In this document: one piece after another, positions 13,401 to 25,400 of the stretch
How the letters are laid out: every line of letters begins with the position of its first letter
How positions within the stretch are numbered: the first letter of the stretch is position 1
Origin: Saturnia japonica
Lineage: Eukaryota > Arthropoda > Insecta > Lepidoptera > Saturniidae
Direction of reading: 5' to 3'
NCBI GenBank assembly: GCA_033032175.1
Contig: CM065325.1
Coordinates: forward strand, 1,764,930 to 1,828,929
Length of the DNA stretch: 64,000 nt
Made by a program: the position numbers and the translations under genes
The notes under the pieces: model-generated
Seen by the model: the letters and a program-made list of their open reading frames with translations, nothing else
What the model was told of the DNA's origin: nothing
Databases searched by the model: none

Positions 13401-16400
13401 TCGTTTCCGTTTAGAAGAGTGCCAGCAACGTAACGGTCATCATTTGGATAACATCATCCTTTCCAAATAATTCTCCAATTCATATGCTAATAATAAACAA
13501 TAAACTTTTTTATTGCATACAAATAATTTTTGTTTCATTGAACTTACAAATACCCGATACCCTTTCTGGACACCTTGTATATAAAATTGTAACTATTATA
13601 ATTTTTGCATACGTAATATGGAAAAACATTCAGATTATGTTATAGAAAGCAATATTATAAGAAGTAATGGTTAAAAGTCTTTCTACCCCATTAGGAAAAA
13701 TGCAGTAATTGTGAAAATAAATTAACAGATTCCATAACATATATGTTAAAACAATAAAACACAATCAGCAGTTGTATAAAGTTTAAACAGATGTTACTTG
13801 TGGGTTACAAAATAAAATTTCAATGATTTTAATTATTTCTTTTCCTCTTTAAACTTCTCTTGAATAGCCATCTTATGAGATCCACAACAGCCCTTTCCGA
13901 GAAGAGATAGTAACCTTTGCTCCTTATCACAGCATCGCCTCTCAGTATCCACATTAAATTTGTTTACGCATCTGAAATCATTTTCTTTATCGTGCTTCAT
14001 GTACTCCTTTATTGCTTTTTTAATACGTTCATATTCTTTGGAGCAGCAGACTTTACCGGCGTCACTATAACTGGGTGGTTGGGGAGGCAATGCTGCTGTT
14101 TTATACATTCTTGCAAAACCATCTGGTACAGTGCATGGTCTTCCTAGCACTGGACACGGGCCGAGTTGTATTGGAGGTAAACCGTACGGCAGAGGCTCAG
14201 ACTCATCTTCATCGTCATCTAATTTCTTCTTTTCTTCCTCATCATACATACTAGTAACGGGGCAATTACTTTTATGTTTATAAGATGGACAATATGGCTT
14301 GTGTGCTTTTCTCGCTGCAATGTTTGAAGTTTCAGCGATGCAATCACAATCAAAAGTTTTACATGGTGGAGTAGGTTTTGGAGGATCACATTTGCAATCT
14401 TTATCTTCAGGTATTTCAGTACAATTGTATACGGATATTTTTCTTTTCGGCTCTCTGTATTCCATATTATAAACTAGTTGATTGTTAGTTCCTGTGATAC
14501 GCGCAGGTGATTCGGGAGGTTGGCAGATAGAGCTGGTCATCGGTGTTTGTACAGGAGCTAACGTTGATTTTCGACAACAACATTTGCTTGCAGAAATAAC
14601 GTTATCACTTTTTGCCGTTTGATCAGAAAGAAATTGATTGTAATTGGTGGATACGTTTTCTATGATAAAATCTTGTCTATACATTGACTCTCTATATTCA
14701 GGTATTTTAGTGACACTGAATACGTAAGTTACCTGCGTTTTACTACCTTTTGGTGTGGCGCCAGTGCCATACATTTTCTTTTTTTTGTCTTCACAACTCT
14801 CTCCTGGATGTACTATCCCACCACAGCCGGAACACATACCTTTGTTGTGTGTTTTACCTTGTTCTTGTTTATCTGGGCAGTTCTGTCTATGCCAACGATC
14901 ATCTTTACAAGAACACTTACCACAAACTTTATTTGCTTTATCATCTTTTGTGGTAGTCACGCTTCCAGCGGCGGCTTTATAACTTTCTAAATTTCTTATA
15001 TATGTTCTAACTTTATGTGCCAATGGACAGTTTGCATTTCCACATGGGCCAGTTATATCACCCATCCTTATCTTGTCAATGGGATACTTCTTCTTACTCG
15101 AATCATTATTCTCTTCTTTTGCATGCTCGCAGGGATATTCTGTACCTTTCTGTCCAGCTCCACAGCTCTGGAGTTCAGTGCAGACTTCAATCTTTTCCTG
15201 TGCATTGTCGACAACATCGGGATCTTCTAATGTAGTCGTTTCATATAAACTGCCAACCATGCAGAAATTAGGGTCATCACCTTCAACTCTCTTGCATTGA
15301 AACATACTGGGAGCTTTATTAGTTCGGAATACAAAAGCATCAGGATCTTTCATGAGCTGCTGAAACTCCGTAATGATACTTTCACCCAATGCGCTAAGTC
15401 GTAGAATGAAAGCTATTTCACCACACTGCTTACAACAGCATTCGGCAAATAACGGAGTAACTTGCTTAATAGCGAGAGGTTCGTGTAGCTTAAATGCTTC
15501 AGCTGTTTCTTTTAACATATGGAAAAATTGTGTTTCCCAGTGCATAGTACCTATGCCAACGAATATTTCAACTTCGTTCTCGTCATCGTTCCATACTTCG
15601 ATTTCAAGTGGAAACTTACTTAATATCATCAGTACAGTATCAGGATATGATGGGAATAGATATGATTTGCCAACTCTAATGGTTCTTGACCATTTTCTTC
15701 GACCTTGATCGTCGCATTCAATTGTATCGTCTTTTTTCTCATCATTAACGGCCAGTTGACCTTCTTTGATAATGAACTGAACTTTAGGTCCAAACTTAAT
15801 TTTGATGATGAGGTTTTTGTTAGCTCCACTCTTTTCATCTTCGTCCGATGCAAATATTGTTACTTTGTCTATGAAAATCTCTATCAGGTACATTTGCTCC
15901 ATGACCTGCAGAGACCAATAGTTTTTGTCAGATCACTTAAGCTCTCCTTTTATATTAAGATTCGCTTGATTTTATGGTTTCTTTATTTACAAGATACTCT
16001 AAAATTAAAAGTACGCACATTGAATGTTAAAATGCTCCATTACACGCAGAATAAACATTAAACATATTATGTATGCAATAAAATTTAATAGAGATACAAA
16101 ATCAAAAATTGTTTTATATTATTTTATATTCCTCATGGGGTAGGTCATGTATTTGGATTTATTTTCAACTACTAATTTAAATCTAACATAAGTTGTAGTG
16201 ACTGCTAAGCAAAATTAAAGCATACTATAAATTAATGTGTATTGAAACTTATCAAATTCACAAACAACAAGTACGGGTAAAAAGTTAAAATTATATAATA
16301 TGAACAAATTAATCAATCAAGCAACACGACCACAATTAAGTGGAAGATGTAATAAAATAATAATTTACGATAGTATCCTTGCAATTATAGAAATATATAT

Positions 16401-19400
16401 TTACTTACGAAAGTTTTGTTAGCAGGCCGTCATTCTAAGCAAACATATTCATAGCATATGTACACTGAAAATTTTATTTTGTAACCCGAAAGCTTATGGT
16501 TTTTTCATATCCTTTTACACAACTGACATTTTCCGTTGACGTCACTCTTTAAATTTAGAAAGCCGCGGCCGTCTTTAGATTTTTAATCTTTATATGTTAC
16601 CAGTATTTCTAACAAGTGTGATTATCGAAATAGGCTGTCTAAAATAAAACAAATTATGCAATACTAGCCGTGCCCTCGGCTGCGCTCGTGTGGACATATG
16701 TGAAGATATATTCGGTACTTATAATAAAAATGTTGTTTGTTCGACTGACTTCTTTTACACAAAGGTAGCAAACAAGCATACGGGCTGCCTGATGATAAGC
16801 TGATACAGTCATCTATGGACGCTTGTAATACTATAGGCATAGTAGCTTCCCAACTTGAAGGGGCTCTAAAAACCGTACTCATCGTAGGAACACAACACAA
16901 GGTTATTTAGCTGCGAACTTCTGTAGGGTATTTCTGTCTGTCTGTTTGTTTCGGGTAGTCTCCGAAACGGGTGGACCAATTTTGACGGGACTTTCACTGG
17001 AAGATAGCTAATAGCTAGTCTACTTTTATTTTAGAAAAAATTGGTTTTCGCGCAAATAAAAATAATGCTTTAAAACGATGATTTTGGGGCGTTCAAATGG
17101 CCTATGCTGAGTAGCTAGTAGTTTAATTGAATGTACTAAAAAGAAATAATTCAATGTAATTAGGAATAGAATTGAGTAATGAAAAAAAAAATTCAAAGCA
17201 GTCATGAGGATTGCCGACAAAAGTGAAAACTTAAAACTATAAACACTTTTACAAAACTTCAAATGATATAATTTATAATAATAATAATAGAAGGAACTAT
17301 TATTAATATTAATAATAAAATTAAGAAAATACAAATATAGTTTGAAATAAGAAATACTAACTGTTTGCGCCTAAACGTGTACTCAATGACCTAATAATCG
17401 GGTACAACCCTACCGTGAATGACGGTGGCAAGATCTCTTCCGCGTCCTAAGGCATGGCTCATTGCCTTGGACTCCCTCACCCCGCGCCATGCGGGGATGA
17501 CGAGTGTTAGATACGTCTTACACCGCCGTATGTGTACCGCGCCGCGCCGTAACCATCTCTACTATTAAGAGATACAAAATATTATAAACTATTGGTGTCT
17601 TCAGTACGATTGTGTAACTGGACCTGCGCAAGAGATTCTCTAAATATAGGAAGAAACCGGAGTTCAAGGTAAGTGGTTTTGCCCTATTATTAGAGTCATC
17701 GAAGTGCACGAAGGATTCCGCTATATTTTTATTTCAAACTTAGTTCAACGTGACCTATAGAAAAAATACAGTCCACTAAACGCCCGCGCCCCCCCATTTA
17801 TGGTCCTTCGAGCCGGATATTTATTAATTTGGTGTTCGAACTGCACGTTGATCTGGTTTTGGTTTCAATAAAAATAATTATTTTCCATAATTTCAAGCAA
17901 CGAACCGCCATTAGCGATAATAATTATATCGCACTTTTTCTTCGCATACCCCCCCCCCCCCCCCCCCCCCCCCGCATTATTTATCACTGCAGTACCTATA
18001 GGCCAAAAGGCTTGGGTTTATACCTCTATATTATTTATTTTTAATCATACTTTGGTTAAAAGTAAAAACCGCAAATCTCGTTGTATTGAAATTCTTAATT
18101 GGTTATTTTTCGCTTAGAATTCATTGTGTTCAGAAATTACACGACTATGTTCATCGCTTATCGCATTCGTTGATTATCCCGCTCGCACTTACATAAAATA
18201 TATTTATTTGTCTCGCATTGACACCTGTGGTTTATAATTTCACTATACTTTTTACTTTTGTCTAATTATAACGTCGACTCGTTTTCGCTTGGATCCCATA
18301 TATGGTATTAATTCCAAACTCCGCGCCCTTCGTATTAAAATAGTTGTCAAATCGCTGATGGTTTAAAAAAAAATAATATCGCTGATCATTGTGATCGGTA
18401 ATATCCGCTACCTATTTCGCACGCATTCAATTAATTTATATTTTAATTTTCGCAAGCACTGGTTGCAACTTCGTATATATTTACTTGTTCGATTACGCAC
18501 AATACGCTACATACAATATGACGCATCAAATTACGCTTTTATCTAGTAAACAGGATTCATACTTCGCACGCATTCAAGTAATTTATGATTCGATACCCAA
18601 GTTAGAAAGCGACAAAAACTTGCCTACGTTTTGTTACAGGCTGGAAACATAGATATATTACGAACGGAATTCATTAATATAGTTGATAAGTTAAATGAAA
18701 AGAGTTTAGCATTAGATTCAAATTATAAGCCCAATTTTGAATCGTTATGGGCGATTGATGATATGTATTACGAAATAAAAAATGCGTATATTCAGTGGAA
18801 TGATTTAAAACAAAACAAGCAGGATGTAAATCGCTCATCTCTTTTGAAACTTCCTCAAATTGATATTCCAGAATTCCATGGGGATATTCAGAAGTTTCCA
18901 CTTTTTATCGAGACTTTTCGTGCAATTGTGCATAATAATACGCAATTAACCGACGTCGAGCGCATTCATTACTTAATGTGTAGGTATTGAACCTACCCCC
19001 GACAACTACAACGTACTGTACGACGCGTTAATAACGAAGTATGAAGATAAACGTGCTATCGCTATTTCTTATTTAGAAACAATTTTAAATTTAAAAACGC
19101 TTAATAAGCCAACTGCCGGTCAGTTAGATAACTTTATAGATCAGTTTGCCACGTCGGTTGCCGCATTAAAACAGTTGAAAATTCAGGATTTGCTCGATTT
19201 TATATTTATTCATCTAGGTTTACGAAAACTAGATGCAGAAACTTCGATGGCATTCGAAATGTCTATTAGAAGTAGTAAGTCATTACCGCCATGTGATGAT
19301 TTTGTAAGCTTTATTCGTGAACAGACCAAGATATTACAACGTACGACGCCAGCTGGGTCGCCATCTCGGCCGGCTCAGTCTAGTCGAAGGTATATGAATA

Positions 19401-22400
19401 TCGCACCCGCTCGCATTCCGCAAAATAAATTATCATTTCTAGTAAACAATATTACCTGTTGTGTATATTGTGGTAATAAAAATCATTTAAACTTATATCA
19501 ATGTGAATCATTTCTAAAACTATCTCCTACTGATAAATATAATGTCGTTAAACGGATTAATTGTTGTGTTAATTGTTTAAGTGTTCGTCACACGTTTAAA
19601 ATATGCAAATCGAAATCTACTTGTAAAAAATGTAATAAACCCCATCATACGCATTTATGTAGATTAGCAACGGGTGATTATAACAGTTCGTCTGAAGTTC
19701 AGGCGCGACACCCCGCGCCCCCGTGGCCGGCGCCTTATGCGACGCCCGCACGCGCCGCACGCTTCACTGACTCGCCTGCGCCGAGGTTGAGCGTGCCAGC
19801 GAGAACGGAGCATGTCCAGCGCGACCGCGACGGTTCCGTAAACGCGTCTTTTTTCACTGGATCCGCTTCTACTGAACGTGATTCGCATAAAACCGTATTG
19901 CTAGGTACGGCAATAGTACAAGTATTAGATCATATCGGAAATCGTCGGGATTTAAGAATATTAATTGATATGGAGTCACAGAATCATTTTATTACGTCAC
20001 GTTGTTTACGCACGTTAGGGAAGAGAATTCATCCTGACAATAAGAATACCTTAGTTTACGGTATAGGCCAAAACATTCAACGTATAAAGGGTGTTACTAA
20101 TTTAACTTTATTTTCTCGCTTTGATCAACATTTTTCTTTTGATTTGCAAGCATTGGTTATCGATAAAATTTCTGGTAATCTACCCGAATGTCAGATAGAC
20201 ACCGCGTCCATTAGTTATTTAAATAATTTAAATTTGAGTGACAAACAGTGGTATGTTTCTGGTAGGATAGATCTTCTTTTAGGCGCTGAAGATTTTATAA
20301 AATGCATCTTAAAGAATGAGCGAATTATAGGTCCGCCTGGCCTTCCTGATGCAATTAATACTGTTTTTGAATACGTAGTTTCTGGTTCCGCTTATACATA
20401 TAACGATACGTTACCCTTGATAAGAAATTCATTTGTTAGTACAGAAAATGTTAACAATCTTCTTTGTAACCTTTTTGATGTTGAAGAAGTCCCTATTAGA
20501 AAACATATGTCTGCAGATGATTTAAAATGTGAGCAAATATATTCACAACAAACAATTAGAGATAAGTCTGGCCGATATATTGTACCTTTACCTTTTCGCC
20601 AAGACCCGCATGAGTTAGGCGATTCTCTAACGACCGCTACTCGTCGATATAAATCTTTAGAAAGACGTTTCAAACATAATGTCACGCTTCACAAACAGTA
20701 CGATAATATTATTCGAGATTATTTAGAACAGGGTTATATCACCTCAATTTCAAACGATAAAAATATTACACCTTTTTATATTATACCGCATCACCCTGTA
20801 ATACGAAACGATAAGCTCACCACTAAGGTTCGTATTGTTCTGGACGCAAGCGCCGCTACTTCTACTAATTTATCTTTAAACGATTGTCTGTTTTCGGGTC
20901 CAAATTTACAATCGGATTTACTTACAATTGTTATTCATTTCCGCTTATTTCCTATCGCAATAACCGCTGACATTCGTCAAATGTATTTAAGAATTTTGGT
21001 TCTTCCGGAATTCTACCGCTATCTTCGCATTATATACCGCTTTTCTGATGAGCAGGAACCGCAATTTTATGAATTTAACCGCGTTTGTTTTGGATTAAAA
21101 TGTAGTCCGTATCTCGCGATGCGCACAATTAAAAAACTTATTGAAGACGAAAGTACTTCATTTCCTGCCGCTTCGGATGTTGTTTTCCCGCAATCTTTAT
21201 ATGGACGATTTAGCGACGTCTTTTATGGATGAAAGTACCGCTATTTCTCTTTCCCGCGATTTAATTAATCTTTTTCTAAAAGCTGATTTAGAATTGGTAA
21301 AATTTACAAGTAATTCACGCGCCTTACTAGAACAGTTACCTGAACAGCATCAATTGCGAACATCAGTAGATATCACTGACAATAACGAGTTGAAGATTTT
21401 AGGATTACGTTGGTGTCCAGTTAAGGATGTTTTTTCGCTTACCGTTAATTTAAATTCGCATAACGTAATTACTAAACGAACAATATTATCTACAATAGCA
21501 AAACTTTGGGATTTAGTGGGGTTCGCTGCGCCTGTAATTTTGTACGCAAAATTAATTATAAAATCCCTTTGGTTACTAAAACTAGAATGGGATGAAGAAC
21601 CTCCCCCTTATATTTGTAAACAATGGATGCAATTTAAGGCGGAACTTCCACAGTTGGAAAATGTTAAAATACCGCGTCACCTAGGTATCAATTCCACTGA
21701 CTGTGAATTGGTTCTTTTAGAATTTGCTGATGCGAGTACTTCCGCCTACGGTGCAGTCGTCTATTTATGCGTTATAAATCCTAACTTGCCAAACAATATA
21801 GTAAATATAGTTTGTGCTAAGTTAAGGGTGGCTCCTGTCAAGGTGCTAACTTTGGCTCGGTTGGAATTGTGTGGAGCATTACTGCTCGCTAAACTTCTGC
21901 GCTATGTTGCTGATAGTATATCAAGCCAATTTACTATTTCAAAGATATTTGCATTTTCTGATTCCAGTGTCGCTTTACACTGGATTCATTCGTCACCGCA
22001 CCGTTTTAATGTTTTTGTCAGTAACCGCATCGCTCAAATTAACGAATACTTGCCTGCATCTCACTTTTTTCACGTTTCTGGTAAAGAAAATCCGTGTGAT
22101 TGTTTATCACGTGGACTTACCCCTAATCAATTAGTAGGTCATTCGCTTTGGCTTCATGGTCCACCTTGGACCAGGCAACCGCTTACGCAGTGGCCTCTTG
22201 ACCACTTTGTTTTTAAAGACGATTTTATTCCACCAGAGGTTAAAACTAAAACTCAAACATTTTTGGGTTTTAGTCGCGAATTACCTTTTCTTTGTGATAT
22301 TGCATCTCGTTTTTCGTCATGGAGCAAACTCCTTCATGTAGTAGTATACGTATTTCGCTTTACAAAAAAATTACCGCGGTCAAACCGCATCACTGTTTCT

Positions 22401-25400
22401 GATTTAGAAGTAGCTGAAAGGGCAATTCTCGCTGCAGTTCAGTCTCTTTATTTTCACGAAGAAATCAATGACATTTCAAAAAACAAATTACCATCAAAAT
22501 ATTTACGTCCTCTTTGTCCTTTTCTTAAAGATAATTTGTTACTGGTACGTGGATCTTGGGAGGCTAAGATTCGCAGTATCAAACTACACTTGAAACGCGT
22601 TATAGGAGATCAATTGCTTACATACGAAGAGATGCAAACGGTGCTTACGCAAATTGAGTCGTTATTAAATTCGCACCCACTTTCAGTCTTAAGTTCAGAC
22701 CCGTCCGAACCGACGGCTTTGACGCCTGCTCATTTTTTGACCCTAGGTCCTTTAAATTCCTTACATAATGCTGAGGTATCTGAAATATCGTTACCTTTAG
22801 TGAAACGTAAATATCTTCTAGATAAAATAATCCAGTCATTCTGGAAACGCTGGAAAACGGAGTATCTACATACACTCCAGAATCGCCAAAAATGCAATAC
22901 TCCAATTTCACCTATTAAAACCGGCACTGTAGTCCTAATTAACAATGACAATGTCCCTCCTTTAAAATGGCCATTAGGTGTCATAAGCGAAGTTCATCCT
23001 GGGAGGGATGGGATTATTCGTGTGGTTTCTGTACACACAAATTCTGGCACTTATCAAAGGCCTGTGGTAAAGGTTTCTCCTTTACCTCTTCAATAAACCG
23101 CTTTAAATTTTGTTATATTATGCTATCGCCACTATTTCCTATAACGTTATATTTTCTTTTCTTATTTTGATTGTTATTACCGCTTCATAATATTTTTTAT
23201 CATAGTTATAATTACTCGTTGCATTCTTGTTCATGTTCTTTTATATAAGAACAAAGAGATCTTTGTCCTTCTAGGCGGGGGGAATGTTTGCGCCTAAACG
23301 TGTACTCAATGACCTAATAATCGGGTACAACCCTACCGTGAATGACGGTGGCAAGATCTCTTCCGCGTCCTAAGGCATGGCTCATTGCCTTGGACTCCCT
23401 CACCCCGCGCCATGCGGGGATGACGAGTGTTAGATACGTCTTGCACCGCCGTATGTGTACCGCGCCGCGCCGTAACCATCTCTACTATTAAGAGATACAA
23501 AATATTATAAACAATTGGTGTCTGCAGTGCGATTGTGTAACTGAACCTGCGCAAGAGATTCTCTAAATATAGGAAGAAACCGGAGTTCAAGGTAAGTGGT
23601 TTTGCCCTATTATTAGAGTCATCGAAGTGCACGAGGGATTCCGCTATATTTTTATTTCAAACTTAGTTCAACGTGACCTATAGAAAAAATACAGTCCACT
23701 AAACGCCCGCGGCCCCCCCTCCCCCCCCCCCCCTCCCCACCCCCGTTAAATTGTGTAACATAAGAAAATATTTTTTGATAATCGTTAAACCGTCACGATA
23801 ACGGCGTATATGAATTTACTCCTAATCTAAACCTTCCTATAGAAGTTTTCACTGGAAAACTAAAAAATTTCCAAAAAAAAACATTACAGAAGAAATAGTA
23901 TAATATTATTAGAAATACAAGTTTTATTTCGTATTTTTAACTTGTAACCTCGAAGACGGACGATTCGTGACACACTGGAATGGAACAAACAGAACACTAA
24001 CTTCGAGCCAGAAAAGCTGATGGGCAGCTGGGTTGAGATGTAACCATCATAAAGTTTTATTTCTTATAACATAGCTAATAAATTATTTAAAAATCAACAT
24101 TTAGTACTATTTGTAACCGACTTCAAAGAAAAGGAGATTCTATCTAAATTCCAATTTAGGTATATATTGTTTTTTATGGATGTTCAGCCATTTTTTGGTT
24201 TACGAACCGATTTGGATGATTATCTTTTCTTTGAAAAGGGATTATCTCAAAATGGGACACAATTTTAATGTCATTGGCATTTAAACTTGAACTTCTAAGA
24301 TACACCAGAAAACTCTTCAAACTATTGAAGTTGGTGTTTTACGCCGTCAATAATTGCCTTGTGACATTACAAACATGCAGTTCAATTTTATTTTGTTTTT
24401 TTTTTACTGTTAGACCATAGACGTCATCGATTCTTAGAGATATAGAAGTTTTTAGCCGGATCATGAAGTGACATGTAGTGGTTTTTATTTTTAATTCATT
24501 TACTTATGTTTTTGACCCTATATTATGTAATATTGGTGGCGTTTTGCGTGATATAGTTTGCTTTTTGTGCATTAGTGGATTATAAACATAAACTGAAAGC
24601 ATGCATTCTGGGATCCCACAAAAATTCCCTAGAAAGTTCTAATGATAGAGCCACCATCTTGTTAAGAAACTGATATCGTTAAAAAACAGGACACTATATT
24701 CACCTGATAATGGCAGTAATGGTCTTCATTAAAGAGAACTACTTGCCAAGTTAGGAAGAAGAAGAAGAAGAGCTGTAGACAGTACGTAATAGAACAGTAT
24801 ATGCAACGATGTAATAGACCTGTCTTATATTGACTTTGCACAACATTTGTGTTCGAATGCGATGCGACCACCATACAACGCCATACAAATATACTTTGGC
24901 GTATCGCGTTTCTAGATCATTCCGTATAACCAGTAATGAAACGGAGTGGCAGGGTATTTATCTGTACGACTGTACCTGACTGGGTCACAACCACCATATA
25001 CATGAAGATGTTACCGTCAAAGTGATTCTCTTTTGGTTTGTTACTTTTCTCGGTCAGCCGATGTATATATCCAAATGCATAGACGCTTGCAGGCCAGTAT
25101 AACGGGAAAAACCAACTATGGTTTTTTTTTATAATAAAGAAATCAAAATCCTTATATTTTTTGTACAATTTGGGCCCTAAGATGTTCGGAAAATATCCCA
25201 GTCATCGAGAAGAACCGACAAGAAACTCGATCGGGTTTACAGCATCTTGATTTCATTTTTTTTATTAGTTTTTACAGTATTCAATTATTATGTATAGTTG
25301 TACCATCATTCATGTGATCAGCTATCCCATAATACCAATCGCGGCAACAGCCCAAGCCGAGGTCCGGCCACTCTGGCACCCTTGTGTTGTTGCACGGCTG

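Larger units (their letters stand above)
17362..23739 (+). mobile_element. BEL/Pao LTR retrotransposon, internally deleted
   Basis: Two direct LTRs flank gag, protease, reverse transcriptase, RNase H and a fragmentary integrase. A tRNA primer site follows the 5' LTR and a polypurine tract precedes the 3' LTR. The LTRs differ at about 6 of 425 aligned positions, so the insertion is fairly young. No matching target duplication was found; the right end is blurred by a C-rich tract. It lies in intron 3 of paralogue B, in the sense orientation. Confidence 0.9.

Noticed and set aside
10652..15902. The two nested minus-strand Cys-rich genes as one gene split by the DD41D transposon
   Set aside because: Each has its own start and stop: the upstream frame ends in TAA at 13833 and the downstream model starts with a good ATG at 12195.
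17518..23632. Minus-strand open frames within the two LTRs (17518-17709 and 23333-23632)
   Set aside because: They are the same non-coding LTR sequence read backwards, not genes.
17357..23745. Target-site duplication around the BEL/Pao element
   Set aside because: The five bases before the 5' LTR (CTAAC) do not match any plausible five after the 3' LTR; the C-rich tract hides the border.
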